Assembly: GCA_028696515.1 (NCBI GenBank)
Contig: JAQVGX010000003.1
Coordinates: forward strand, 1-43,433
Length of the DNA stretch: 43,433 nt
Direction of reading: 5' to 3'
Origin: Candidatus Dojkabacteria bacterium
GTDB lineage: Bacteria; Patescibacteriota; Dojkabacteria; JAHIVN01
How positions within the stretch are numbered: position 1 is the stretch's first letter; every line of letters begins with the position of its first letter. Below are positions 9,906 through 18,990 of the stretch, piece after piece. A model generated the notes under the pieces. That model did no database searches, had not been told where the DNA came from, and worked only from the letters and a program-made list of their open reading frames with translations. Position numbers and translations under genes: made by a program.

Positions 9906-10285
9906 GAATTAATAATTGGGACTGTTCCGGATAATTCTACTTCTACCGAAAGCTCTGTCACTGAAGTCTCTTCGCTAGCATAAATATTTACTGTCCTGAT
10001 TGTTCCTGCTTCCAAAATGGTAACATTACAAGTCCCATATTCAAAGTTGAGAGTCTCACCCATGTAGGAGCTGTTTCGTTTGAGACGAAGCATAGCTTCC
10101 TCCAGACAGCTGTCCGCTATTGTCCGGCTTCTTAGAGAGCTTCTGCCTTGAGAGCTTCTCAATACTTCATCAACTGCACTCAAATTTACCGCAATTGCCA
10201 GCACCAAAGCAAGCGCGGAAATAACAAGAAGTGAAACTAATAGTGCTGCGCCATTTTGTTTGTTTAGATATCTTACTTTGTTCAT
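9887..10285 (-). CDS. Minor pilin of PilX/GspK type
   Basis: A 132-residue protein. The leader ends in KQNG and is followed by a hydrophobic helix (AALLVSLLVISALALVLAI). The residue at mature position 5 is Val rather than Glu, the hallmark of GspK/PilX tip pilins, which cap a pseudopilus tip. A later LEEAMLRLKR segment also resembles PilX-type proteins. The gene overlaps the start of pilM by 19 bp and the end of the next minor pilin by 4 bp (ATGA), so it is co-translated with both. Confidence 0.8.
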   Translation of the reverse strand: MNKVRYLNKQNGAALLVSLLVISALALVLAIAVNLSAVDEVLRSSQGRSSLRSRTIADSCLEEAMLRLKRNSSYMGETLNFEYGTCNVTILEAGTIRTVNIYASEETSVTELSVEVELSGTVPIINSWKKGG

Positions 10286-10806
10286 GTTGACCTTACACTT
10301 AAACTTGTTTTATAAGTTCTTGTGACATCAAGTGCCTTCTGACTTGCCGGATTTTTATGATTGATCGTAATATATATTTCAATATTACCGGATTCTCCTT
10401 CAAAGCTTCTATTTTCTATCCTAAACTGTGTGACATAAACTTTGCTTGAAGTAACATCGGCTATTGCTGCACTTTCAATTAACCTAGTCAGTACTCCATC
10501 TTGCACTTCATATGTAACTGTGCCCTCGGCTTTATTAATGACTATTTTCCCATTATCTGAATCTAATACTGAATTTACAAAATCGATAGATGAGGCTTCT
10601 TCGATATCAAGTTCTACCTTTGAAGACGTAAAGCTTATATTGTGTTGAACTTCCTGTATTGCATTTGACATTGAAGTCCCCTTTATAATATTTACTAAAA
10701 ATAAAACCACGGTAGTAAGAACTGTTGCTACTATACCAACATAAATCACTATTTCAATAAGGCTAAATGCCCTTTCGTTATCTATTTTTTTTAGACTAAG
10801 TATCAT
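10282..10806 (-). CDS. Minor pilin (PilW/GspJ-like prepilin)
   Basis: A 174-residue prepilin-like protein. The leader ends in NERA, so the residue before the presumed cleavage site is Ala instead of the usual Gly. FSLIE then gives Glu5, and the hydrophobic helix IVIYVGIVATVLTTVVLFLV follows. The rest is beta-rich sequence with no Cys. The start overlaps the giant pilin gene by 11 bp. It most likely belongs to the tip complex with the PilX-like protein. The Ala at -1 is tolerated by some prepilin peptidases. Confidence 0.82.
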   Translation of the reverse strand: MILSLKKIDNERAFSLIEIVIYVGIVATVLTTVVLFLVNIIKGTSMSNAIQEVQHNISFTSSKVELDIEEASSIDFVNSVLDSDNGKIVINKAEGTVTYEVQDGVLTRLIESAAIADVTSSKVYVTQFRIENRSFEGESGNIEIYITINHKNPASQKALDVTRTYKTSLSVRST

Positions 10807-13800
10807 AATTAATATTTATAAAGTCAAAGACTGGGGTACTCACCCCATCACCAATCAAAGTTACTTTATACTGTATCCACTGATTTCCATTGAGTGCAGA
10901 ATTTATCGCTTGGCTTGATGTCTCTCCGCCATAATATGTTCCTATACCTTCTGGACCATACCACTCTGTCCAGGTACCAGGAATCCCTCCCAGATTGGGA
11001 GCTACCCGCAACTGCAACTTCATATCACACACTGGACTGCAAGATGGGACACTTCCGCTCCAGTTTATGATTTGAAAGTTAGTTGATTTACCGGTATCAA
11101 ACGCAGAAGATGTCAGTGTCCCTTCCAACTCATAGTCACCAGTACTGGATCCGCTGTACGAAAATGAGATTTCACTAAGTTCAGGGGTCAAAGATGGACT
11201 CTCCGTACTGAAAAAGGCCTTGTATTGAAAGTATCTATTCTCATTTAATCCGCTCAAATCGAAACTAGGGAGCCCCGCAAGATAATTATCTCTCTCTGAA
11301 TAGTATTCCGAAGAATCTCCTCCCGGACCGGCAAAAATCTCACTATCACATACAGGATCGTCGCAGGTTCTGACCTGAAACCTTATATTGAGAAATCCCC
11401 TTCGGAAAATATTTTGGAATTCTGTATCAGAAAGTATTCTATCCCAAACCCCCAACTCATCTAGAGACCCTCGATAATATTCCGGTGAACCACCGGTATC
11501 CTCAATCCTGCCTATACTTGTAAACGGTGTTGTTTTAACACCGATATCAGATACAACTTGACCATTCAGCTGTCCGTCAACGTACAGCTTGATGAATCCA
11601 GATGTATGATTTCTGGACATGCCTATGTGATGCCAGACATTGTTATTGATAGGATTTGTACTTTTTACTTCGCTCCCGTCACCAACACGAAAGCCTATCC
11701 TGCCAGTATCGTCTATATAACCCCAAAAGATATCGTTGCCGTTACCACTACTTTCTACACCCAAAACTCCCGGAGAAGACCAAAATATACTTCCTCCGAC
11801 CTGAGTTGTTTTGATCCAGTACGAAACTGACGCTGTTCCGCCAAGCCATTGATTAAGATTTGTAGAAACTGTTATATAGTCATCAGATCCGTCAAATGTA
11901 ATAGAGTCATAATATTTCCCCGCAACTCCGGAGGTAGGACAAAAACTGCCGGAACAGCTACCATTTAAACCATCCCCTGAGTCGTCAGCAAAAATCTCGG
12001 ACCCGCTTGATTCATTTAGATGTATCAGAACCCTGTTATCAGACATATCTACATTTGAACTGTTATATTCAGTTTCAACAGCACCATTAGATGGTAGTTG
12101 TTTACCATAAGGAGCGGATGGCTTCCAGTTAATAGTTCCCCAATCAACAGACTGCCCCGCATTAAAGATCCTTGAGGTGTAAGTTCCTGATCCGTTTGCG
12201 ATACCAGCCGGAGTTAATTGAACACTGTTCACACTGTAATGAGTATTTAGGTATGTGCCTTGGTCAAACTTTGACTGTGTATCATCCTTCTTTAGACCAG
12301 TGACTGCACCGACAAAACAGCCAACAGTGATATCATCCAATTTTACAAGTTGGCTCCCATCACTCTCAAGGAAAGCCTTGAAGCGTATTTTCTGTTCAGA
12401 CGCATCGAAAGAGGCTAAATTTGCATTTACTACACTAGCATTGTTATAGCTGCCTGCTGTAGCTGGAACCCAGTCGAACCCATTCCAATAATACCAAGTT
12501 GCCCCGTCATCATCAGAAACCTGATAATATATCTCTCCGCCATTTTTTTCCGCTGTCTCAACGAATGTTGTCCAAGTACCTATACTAGCAGGTTCATATG
12601 ATGATGCAGGAATAATATCTGGTTTATCAGTAGGATAAAGCAACCCTGATATTCCAAATGATGTTACAAACCCATCCCCTCCCGATCCCGTATATGCTAT
12701 GGCATAAACATCCCCGCTAATATTTATCAACTTTGAAAATGCACCATCACTCGTATCGTATTCAAGTGCATCTATCACACTATCTGCTATCTGTCCGTTA
12801 TTTGATATCCCTATTGTAGCTACAAACCCATTGTTCCCAGATCCTGTATATGCTACAGCATAAACTTCTCCGCCTACATGTACTATATTCGGATATCTCC
12901 CATCGCTTGTATCATACTCAAATACATCTATCACACTATCTGCTATCTGCCCGTTATTTGATATCCCTACTGTCGCCACAAACCCGTCGTTCCCAGATCC
13001 TGTATATGCTATGGCATAAACTTCTCCGCCTATATGCACTATACTTGGATATGTTCCGTTATTTGTATCATACTCAAGTGCATCTACCACACTATCTGCT
13101 ATCTGTCCGTTACTTGATATCCCTATTGTCGTCACAAACCCATCAGACCCTGGCCCCATATACGCTATAGCATAAATATCACCGCTTACATGTACTATAT
13201 TCGGATATCTCCCATCGCTTGTATCATACTCAAATACATCTATCACACTATCTGCTATCTGCCCGTCATTTGATATCCCTACTGTCGCCACAAACCCGTC
13301 GTTCCCAGATCCTGTATATGCTATGGCATAAACTTCTCCGCCTACATGCACTATACTTGGATATGTTCCGTTACTCGTATCGTATTCTAATAGATCAATA
13401 ATCGTATCAGTTATCAGCCCAGAGACTGTTCCTTTAAGCTGCCCGTATCCGCTTATGACTTCTATCTTTTCCGAATCATAGTTATAATTTGACGGTACGT
13501 TAAATGACCAGATATAGTCATCACAGGTACCAACTGTTTCTTTAAGCTTGATCTCGCCAGATTCAGAGACATCGACATTTCCTTCATCACTTTCATACTT
13601 TGTCGCATTAGACCAGATATTCTGCCCTGCCCCCCCCGACCAGTCAGTCTGTGTCCAGTCGAAACTGCTCCAGTTTGACATATACTCGAAAAGTTCCAGC
13701 GAATTTGTACGGGGCTTTTCCCAGCTTATATTTATTCCAATCCTCTTTGTATGAATATCCATCACTGCAGCCGGGTCGGACTGCGCCACAATGCTTCCTA

Positions 13801-14155
13801 TCCCTCCAGCATCTCTGTAAACATCAAAAAACCTTATTGTTCTGGTAAATTTACTATATGAGTTTTCAGTTCCGCTGATCATCCAATTGCCGGAAGAATC
13901 GTCTAGACCGTGCGTATCCCCGTCAACATTGCCCAGGATCTCAGACCAATTATCTTCTTTGATTGCTCGAACTGCTTCAAATCCTTCATTTGCAAAAGCC
14001 GTGGCTGTTTCAATATCACTGCTTTGCTGCTCGATGTTGTATGAATCGACAACCAGAAACGATATTGAAGATGATATAAGTGCAAACATAGACATCCCTA
14101 TCAGCACTTCTACCAAAGCTTGTCCTTCTTGTTTCTTGTATCTAGTTAGAGACAT
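10796..14155 (-). CDS. Giant pilin-like adhesin with tandem repeats and a LamG-like domain
   Basis: A 1119-residue protein with a class III prepilin N-terminus: leader ending KKQEG, then QALVE with Glu5 and a hydrophobic helix to about residue 37. Residues about 247-506 are five tandem 52-residue repeats. Residues about 700-920 form a LamG/concanavalin-like jelly roll (ITFDGSDDYITV near its start, WHHIGMSRN and LYVDGQLNGQV inside). Two further beta-sandwich segments follow (near 925-1015 and 1020-1119). It probably sits at the pilus tip or surface and binds glycan or host surface. That use is inferred; the size is extreme for a pilin. Confidence 0.85.
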   Translation of the reverse strand: MSLTRYKKQEGQALVEVLIGMSMFALISSSISFLVVDSYNIEQQSSDIETATAFANEGFEAVRAIKEDNWSEILGNVDGDTHGLDDSSGNWMISGTENSYSKFTRTIRFFDVYRDAGGIGSIVAQSDPAAVMDIHTKRIGINISWEKPRTNSLELFEYMSNWSSFDWTQTDWSGGAGQNIWSNATKYESDEGNVDVSESGEIKLKETVGTCDDYIWSFNVPSNYNYDSEKIEVISGYGQLKGTVSGLITDTIIDLLEYDTSNGTYPSIVHVGGEVYAIAYTGSGNDGFVATVGISNDGQIADSVIDVFEYDTSDGRYPNIVHVSGDIYAIAYMGPGSDGFVTTIGISSNGQIADSVVDALEYDTNNGTYPSIVHIGGEVYAIAYTGSGNDGFVATVGISNNGQIADSVIDVFEYDTSDGRYPNIVHVGGEVYAVAYTGSGNNGFVATIGISNNGQIADSVIDALEYDTSDGAFSKLINISGDVYAIAYTGSGGDGFVTSFGISGLLYPTDKPDIIPASSYEPASIGTWTTFVETAEKNGGEIYYQVSDDDGATWYYWNGFDWVPATAGSYNNASVVNANLASFDASEQKIRFKAFLESDGSQLVKLDDITVGCFVGAVTGLKKDDTQSKFDQGTYLNTHYSVNSVQLTPAGIANGSGTYTSRIFNAGQSVDWGTINWKPSAPYGKQLPSNGAVETEYNSSNVDMSDNRVLIHLNESSGSEIFADDSGDGLNGSCSGSFCPTSGVAGKYYDSITFDGSDDYITVSTNLNQWLGGTASVSYWIKTTQVGGSIFWSSPGVLGVESSGNGNDIFWGYIDDTGRIGFRVGDGSEVKSTNPINNNVWHHIGMSRNHTSGFIKLYVDGQLNGQVVSDIGVKTTPFTSIGRIEDTGGSPEYYRGSLDELGVWDRILSDTEFQNIFRRGFLNIRFQVRTCDDPVCDSEIFAGPGGDSSEYYSERDNYLAGLPSFDLSGLNENRYFQYKAFFSTESPSLTPELSEISFSYSGSSTGDYELEGTLTSSAFDTGKSTNFQIINWSGSVPSCSPVCDMKLQLRVAPNLGGIPGTWTEWYGPEGIGTYYGGETSSQAINSALNGNQWIQYKVTLIGDGVSTPVFDFININYDT
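12637..13416 (-). repeat. Five tandem 156-bp coding repeats inside the giant pilin
   Basis: Five in-frame copies of a 156-bp (52-residue) unit with core QIADSVIDVFEYDTSDG, a short hydrophobic strand and YAIAYTGSGNDGFV. Copies 1 and 3 resemble each other most closely (NGTYPSIVH), as do copies 2 and 4 (DGRYPNIVH), so a 312-bp pair appears to have been duplicated. Copy 5 is the most diverged. The pattern of strands would fit blades of a beta-propeller or a stalk. Near identity at the DNA level predicts copy-number variation between strains. Confidence 0.88.
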
Positions 14156-14648
14156 CAGTTTTCCCTATACTGTTAATTGTGATATAAATGAATTCTCCAG
14201 TTGTATTTTTAAAAGTTATTGTCCCATCATTAACTGTCTCCCCGCTATATTTCTCGAACACAAGATCAACCCCTCCACCACCTAAGCCTACAGAACTTAT
14301 TTCTATTTGCCTAGACAGATTATTCACCTGGTTATAGGTATCTGACGGATTGTAAGTATCTCCTTTGAAAAGTATATATTGATCGGGTGTCGTTGTCGTG
14401 TCGAAATGAATGCCGAATTTGCTGGCATCTTCCCCTCCCATAGCCTTGGACTGGGCCAATCGAATAGTAGAAAGAACTTGACTTGCACTTGTATCGAGGT
14501 CTCCTTTTGTAAAAGAGGTTCTGTAAATAGGAATTGAGACTCCAGCAAGAATGGCGAGCAACCCAATGACAATCACTATCTCAATGAGAGTGATTCCATC
14601 AGTACTCCTAAATAGCTTTTTTGAAATGAATTTTCGGGCAGTATTCAT
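14142..14648 (-). CDS. GspH/FimT-like prepilin, first gene of the pilus operon
   Basis: A 168-residue prepilin. The leader ends in STDG, followed by ITLIE (Glu5) and the helix IVIVIGLLAILAGVSIPIYR. A segment with STIRLAQSKAMGG matches the typical GspH pattern after the helix. It overlaps the giant pilin gene by 14 bp. Being most upstream on the minus strand, it should lie next to the operon promoter; the 130-bp upstream region contains a TTGACA on that strand but no -10 box at normal spacing, so I do not assign a promoter. Confidence 0.87.
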   Translation of the reverse strand: MNTARKFISKKLFRSTDGITLIEIVIVIGLLAILAGVSIPIYRTSFTKGDLDTSASQVLSTIRLAQSKAMGGEDASKFGIHFDTTTTPDQYILFKGDTYNPSDTYNQVNNLSRQIEISSVGLGGGGVDLVFEKYSGETVNDGTITFKNTTGEFIYITINSIGKTDVSN

Positions 14649-14719
14649 AAGGATTTATTATAGATAATATAGCATAAAAGGTACAGAAAAATAAGGTTTA
14701 TATTGTCAACATATTGGAT

Positions 14720-14748
14720 TTGCTTCTCATCTAATCAATCATTATAAT
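14720..14748 (+). promoter_or_regulatory. Sigma70-type promoter upstream of the interrupted plus-strand gene
   Basis: TTGCTT (14720-14725), a 17-bp spacer and a perfect TATAAT (14743-14748) on the plus strand. The ATG at 14780 lies about 25 bp after the expected transcription start. It supports the plus-strand reading of the gene with the in-frame TAG. Confidence 0.5.
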
Positions 14749-14779
14749 TCCGGCTGTTTAATCAAATCCGGCTAACTAA

Positions 14780-15316
14780 ATGGAAACAGCAGGGAAGGTA
14801 ACTCGCGAACAATTGCAGGCATTTACAGAATCATATAACGGAGTATTTTACCATAATGAAAACAAAGCCGAGCTTCCCGACGGTACGAGGTTGAAACTTT
14901 TAACCCGCGGAAGAGTCGGATATTTAAAACTGTAGGGAGAAAGAGGACGCTTAACTGGCTCCTTTCCCCCCGGAGCAATGTGTCCTATCGTTAGACTTCC
15001 GAATGGACAAGCTGTGGATTCTCGCAAACAATACCCCTTAGATACATCGGGCGATACTCTCATTTTTGTTGAAAGAGAAAGGGCTTTCCCCGGTCGGACT
15101 GAAGAGTTAGAAAATGCTCAATTAGAACTTATGAGAGTATGTTTAAAATGCCTGGGATGTAAATTATGTGTACCGACAATTGACAGAATATCAAAACAAC
15201 TAGGAGCCAGAAGATACTTCCCTGCGGTACGTGTAAGGCTCCCTCAGACACTTCCCCTTTTCAACAAGGAGCCTAAGACATTCCTCCCCCTCCACCACCA
15301 CCGCCGCCGCCACTAA
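14780..15316 (+). pseudogene. Unrecognised gene interrupted by an in-frame TAG
   Basis: The frame opens at ATG 14780, runs 51 codons (METAGKVTREQLQAF at the start, GRVGYLKL before the stop), meets TAG at 14933-14935 and continues open in the same frame to 15316. Downstream the product keeps a protein-like composition (PNGQAVDSRKQYPLD, TLIFVERERAF, a CLKCLGCKLC cluster). This suggests one gene of about 178 residues with a nonsense change, or read-through. Alternatively the second part may be translated from ATG 14978. The last 44 bp overlap the convergent DUF2207 gene, where the reading becomes a His/Arg-rich shadow, so the true end may be earlier. No family recognised. Confidence 0.45.
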
Positions 15317-17309
15317 ATCCACCAGAAAATCCTCCTCCTCCACTCCAGCCACCTCCACTCCAGCCAGAACTGCTCCAGCCGCCTGATCTTGCCGGTGTTG
15401 AGGACAATGTTCTGCCTACATTTGTGTTCATTCCGCTTAGAGCATTTACAAGATAAATTGTATTGAAAGTATCCCAAGCATTTCTGCCTTCATACCAGCC
15501 CGGAGGTTGTTTATAAATATCTTTAAAATTCTTTGCCCATTCTTTTTCTACTCCAAAAACCATCGCATAAGGCAGAAAGCGCTCAAATTTTTCTGGGGTC
15601 AATTTCTGCAGTCTGAAACGTTCAGCTGTGTGCAGAAACATTCTAAACCCCTTTGCTTTCTCAAAAATCTCTGTGCCCTTTGCAGTTTTGGCCGGCATAA
15701 AGAATGAGAATATCAATTTTACTATTCCAGCAGCAATTATTGAGGGGCCACAAGTGAATATTAAGATAACCGGAAGTCCTGCAGTCAATATACCTCCAAG
15801 TACCAGCATAACGATCCCAAGACCCATGTGCTCCTTCCTGACCTTGTCAGGATTTTTGCTGAAATACTGTCTGGATGTCATTTCCTCATATACAGCCTTG
15901 TTAATTCCGGGAATTTTCAGATAGAACTTATTTTTCAAATCTTCTGTCTTGACTATATCTTTTGTTCCAAAAATATCCTTCAGGATCTTGACCTCAACCT
16001 TATCAATTGCCTGATAATCAACCTTACGACCAGCAATTGCTGGAGAATCAACAAAGTCCCTTAGTTTTATCAGTTCGTATTTTTTCTTCCCGATTTCCTT
16101 GATTTTTATATAACCCCGTACTGCAGCATTGATAATGGTTGATGTAACATCGGTAAGACTTACACGCTCATCTTTTATGGATCCTACTATGACTGGAGAA
16201 ACACCTGAAGGAGGTCGAAACCATGGAACAATTGTTTTCTTTCCTCCTATATCTTTTCCCTTTCTGGCATAGTTCAGAATTATCAAACCTATCAATACCA
16301 ATCCGCCTACACAAGAGCAGACATTGCCAAGAATAACTCCTACATACATCAACTTCTGCTCGAGAGTCATATTCAACTCAACGCTAAGATTACGAACTTC
16401 GCCGGGTTTTAAATACAAAGTAAATTCTTGAGGTTCATATCCCTTGCTCACAAATTTCAAAACCCTCGACCCTGGAGGAACTCCTTCAAACTTCTCTGAT
16501 ACATCCTCTATCTCTATGCCGTCAACCCACAAATTTTGCTTATTTGGATTCAACTCTAAATTTAAAGTAGCATACTTATCTACGATTCCTTTAGGAAACT
16601 TCAGCAGAGTTGTAACCTGTTCATAGCTTGGAAGGTTTTCTATCCACACTTCTAGCGTATTTGTTGAATCGTCGTAGTCATATTCATAGTTGTAGCTAAA
16701 TGTATTGTAGAAAAGTTTCAGATCTTCATCAGCAAAGTTTATGTCTTCAGTAAAATGAATTGCTAGACTTCCTTTTTTTACTTGGTAGTCTCTGTCAGGA
16801 TAAAAAACATCCCAGTAAAAGAGGTCATAGTCATCAAAGTATCCCAGACCTCCATAGACCTTATACTCAACTGTCCATGTAAAAAGTTCATTGTTGAAGG
16901 TTCGTCCCGAAGGAGCATATTCCCACAAAATCTTCAATCGATCCTCATAAGAAGAAGCTACCTTCTCTAGTGAGTAAGCACTGTCCGGCAGCCTATTTCC
17001 TTGGCCGTCATAGACTCCAGTAACAGCTATGTATGAGAATCCTCCGCACTGCAGATTGCTCTGTTCTTCACACCTTAGAGCGGCATCATAATCCTCGAGA
17101 GTAATCTCCCTCCATATCCTGTGGTATTCACCTGTTGCACGATACGTGATAGTTTCAGAAACATCAAAAGTGGAATCTTGATTGATGGTTACGTCTACAT
17201 CATAATTCTCAATCGAAAGACTCTCAGCATGAACTTCGCCTTTCAAAACAAATAGAGAAATAGCGGGAATCAATACACATACAGAACTGAGTAGTATTTT
17301 TCTAGTCAT
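15273..17309 (-). CDS. DUF2207 membrane protein with a glycine-rich tail
   Basis: Start chosen at 17309 because the product then begins with a signal peptide (MTRKILLSSVCVLIPAISLF, ending near VHAES) and AAGGAA lies about 8 bp upstream; a longer frame to 17414 would overlap the LemA gene. Predicted 678 residues: an extracytoplasmic DUF2207 domain (about 25-310), a membrane helix near 325-350, a cytoplasmic winged-helix-like part, two further membrane helices (about 510-560), and a C-terminus that is almost all Gly, Ser and Trp ending in a run of Gly and MS. It follows LemA by 28 bp. LemA-DUF2207 pairs are common, but the function is unknown. Confidence 0.9.
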   Translation of the reverse strand: MTRKILLSSVCVLIPAISLFVLKGEVHAESLSIENYDVDVTINQDSTFDVSETITYRATGEYHRIWREITLEDYDAALRCEEQSNLQCGGFSYIAVTGVYDGQGNRLPDSAYSLEKVASSYEDRLKILWEYAPSGRTFNNELFTWTVEYKVYGGLGYFDDYDLFYWDVFYPDRDYQVKKGSLAIHFTEDINFADEDLKLFYNTFSYNYEYDYDDSTNTLEVWIENLPSYEQVTTLLKFPKGIVDKYATLNLELNPNKQNLWVDGIEIEDVSEKFEGVPPGSRVLKFVSKGYEPQEFTLYLKPGEVRNLSVELNMTLEQKLMYVGVILGNVCSCVGGLVLIGLIILNYARKGKDIGGKKTIVPWFRPPSGVSPVIVGSIKDERVSLTDVTSTIINAAVRGYIKIKEIGKKKYELIKLRDFVDSPAIAGRKVDYQAIDKVEVKILKDIFGTKDIVKTEDLKNKFYLKIPGINKAVYEEMTSRQYFSKNPDKVRKEHMGLGIVMLVLGGILTAGLPVILIFTCGPSIIAAGIVKLIFSFFMPAKTAKGTEIFEKAKGFRMFLHTAERFRLQKLTPEKFERFLPYAMVFGVEKEWAKNFKDIYKQPPGWYEGRNAWDTFNTIYLVNALSGMNTNVGRTLSSTPARSGGWSSSGWSGGGWSGGGGFSGGFSGGGGGGGGGGMS

Positions 17310-17337
17310 GTTTGGATTTTTCCTTATCAGGCAATAT

Positions 17338-17952
17338 TTACTTTTTCTCCTCTGTTTTATCTTCGTCAGAAAAATCAACCTTAACCGCTTTCTTAGCCTC
17401 TTCTTCTGCCTCAAAGAATTCTCTTGACTTGAAGCCTAGCATGCCAGCTATCAGGTTGTTTGGAAAAACCTGTATCTTGGTGTTGAAGTCCCTGACCGAT
17501 CCATTGTAGTATCTTCTCGAGCTTTGCACTTCTTCTTCGATCACACTCAACTCATCCTGAAGCTTCATAAAGTTTTCATTTGCTTTTAACTCTGGATAAT
17601 TCTCAGCTACTGCAAAAAGAGTTTTTAGTGTTCCAGTAAGTTCATTCTCAAGTTTGCCTTTTTCCTCTGGACTCTGAGCTTGCATAGCACTTGTTCTAAG
17701 CTCAGTCACCTTCTCGAATAATTTCTTTTCATGCTTAGCGTAACCTTTTACAGTTTCGACGAGATTTGGAATCAAATCATATCTTCTTTTAAGCTGAACA
17801 TCTATTCCGCTCCAAGCTTCATCAACTAATACCCTCAGCTTGACGAGTCCATTGTAAACGCTGATAAGGTAACCAACGATAGCAACAATAGCTATAAGAG
17901 GACAGCATATAACTAATATTCCCAACACACCAGATAGCCCAAGAACTTCCAT
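17338..17952 (-). CDS. lemA: LemA family protein
   Basis: A 204-residue protein with one N-terminal membrane helix (about residues 8-32) and a helical-bundle domain. The hallmarks are YNGLVKLRVLVDEAWSGID, VQLKRRYDLIPNLVETVKGY and AVAENYPELKANENF, followed by RRYYNGSVRDFN and FPNNLIAGMLGF. The tail is charged (DFSDEDKTEEKK). Length is normal for the family. It is first in a two-gene operon with the DUF2207 gene and has its own promoter at 17982-18011. LemA proteins have no settled biochemical role; they are often linked to envelope stress or two-component signalling. Confidence 0.95.
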   Translation of the reverse strand: MEVLGLSGVLGILVICCPLIAIVAIVGYLISVYNGLVKLRVLVDEAWSGIDVQLKRRYDLIPNLVETVKGYAKHEKKLFEKVTELRTSAMQAQSPEEKGKLENELTGTLKTLFAVAENYPELKANENFMKLQDELSVIEEEVQSSRRYYNGSVRDFNTKIQVFPNNLIAGMLGFKSREFFEAEEEAKKAVKVDFSDEDKTEEKK

Positions 17953-17981
17953 TTTTATGATTTAATAAATAATCTACTGAC

Positions 17982-18011
17982 AATATACCTTTAAAGGGGT
18001 GTTGATGTCAA
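17982..18011 (-). promoter_or_regulatory. Sigma70-type promoter for lemA-DUF2207
   Basis: Minus strand: consensus -35 TTGACA (18006-18011), 18-bp spacer, -10 TATATT (17982-17987). The lemA start codon is 30 bp downstream of the -10 box. The match is strong and no other promoter is evident in this spacer. Confidence 0.6.
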
Positions 18012-18104
18012 TTAAGATCAGGAGAATTCGACTGAAAGATAGGTTTGTCAAATTCGAGAAATGCAATCTTAAGCAACAGACCGAATAAAACTGTAGAATG
18101 AACA

Positions 18105-18591
18105 CTAATTTTTAGATGTCTTATTAATTTTTTTAATAAAAAGTATAAATGCTATCCCAACAATAAAAGAAGGTAATATTAGCAACACTAATTGTATTAT
18201 TGTAGGCAAATCTGGGATCTTGGGAAAAACTACAAATAAAAAGTAGAAATAAGGAATAATAGTAATAAAATTAAAAAATGAAACAAAAATCCAATTTGAT
18301 TCCATATCAAAAAAGTAATCTACGAAATTGCTATTTATAACAATTTCACTATATGGATTAATTGTCCTTAAAACGTACTTTTCTTTCTTTCTGTATCTCA
18401 ATGATAGGAGTGCAATATAAATCGCAAAGAAAGCAATTGGGATAAAAACCAAAGACATACATCAGCAATTTATAAATAATTATGATTCTGCCTTTGGGAA
18501 GTATTTGTTCAAACAATGCTATTACTCCTACATATGTAGCAATATAAAATACCGATAAGGCTATCTTGTTTTGTATTTTTGCTTCCTCCAT
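18105..18591 (-). pseudogene. Small four-helix membrane protein split by a frameshift
   Basis: Two overlapping frames join into one sensible protein. The first starts at ATG 18591 (MEEAKIQNKIALSVFY) and carries membrane helices up to LLMYVFGF. The second frame continues with IPIAFFAIYIALLSLRYRKK, two more helices and a basic end at 18105. The switch falls in a run of five A (18444-18448; T5 on the coding strand). With four T the reading is continuous and gives about 161 residues with four membrane helices. Either a real frameshift, slippage at the run, or a sequencing error. No family recognised. Confidence 0.6.
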
Positions 18592-18598
18592 ATTCTAA

Positions 18599-18859
18599 TT
18601 ATATTTTAATCAGTCTCTTTTTCATAAACGCATTCCCAGAGCCTACTTTGAGATACTTTTCAAACTTAAGAGCTAAACTTCTATCAGAAAAAACAATGCA
18701 AGTTTTTATCCTCCAGGGTTTGAATTTGTGCGTGTGGTTTGATAATCCTTCGTTGTGTTCCCTTAATCTTCTTCTCAAGTTACCTGTAAAGCCAACATAG
18801 ATTCTGTTCGGATGATTTATGCTTTCAAGTATATAGACGCAGTACTTAGTATTAGTAAA
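18599..18859 (-). pseudogene. GIY-YIG endonuclease-like protein lacking a start codon
   Basis: On the minus strand this frame encodes YCVYILESINHPNRIYVGF, then TGNLRRRLREHNEG, KPWRIKTCIVFSDRSLALKFE and KYLKVGSGNAFMKKRLIKI before TAA. This is the whole compact GIY-YIG (UvrC N-terminal-like) nuclease domain of about 80 residues. Between the upstream in-frame stop (18860-18862) and the GIY motif there is no ATG, GTG or TTG, so the start is lost or non-standard. Family members of this size are stand-alone proteins of uncertain role. Confidence 0.7.
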
Positions 18860-18894
18860 TTACAAAGCTATTGGGGGCCTCTGGGGTGTTATGT

Positions 18895-18937
18895 CCTACT
18901 TCGTCATACTACACTTACCTTCGTATGACTTCGTAGG
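18895..18937. repeat. Hairpin with a symmetric internal loop downstream of tRNA-Leu
   Basis: CCTAC and GTCATAC (18895-18909) pair with GTATGAC and GTAGG (18923-18937), with TTC facing TTC as a 3x3 internal loop. It shares the ACTTCG/CGAAGT words with the hairpin at 18991-19035. Function unknown; perhaps termination or processing of the tRNA transcript. Confidence 0.45.
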
Positions 18938-18990
18938 GCACTCATATTCGCAATGATTTCTTTTGCTCATAAAAAATCTAACATGACTTG

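Noticed and set aside
12850-13401. Plus-strand open frames across the pilin repeats
   Set aside because: They are low-complexity mirror frames of the repeats on the coding strand and have no independent signal.
14933-14935. TAG or TGA recoding across the genome
   Set aside because: TGA ends several clear genes (for example the epimerase at 36270-36272) and TAG ends UbiA (32844-32846), so the code appears standard; the single TAG is a local event.
18901-18937. loxP-like ACTTCGTAT words as a recombinase site
   Set aside because: The arms do not form the 13-8-13 loxP layout and no recombinase gene is nearby.
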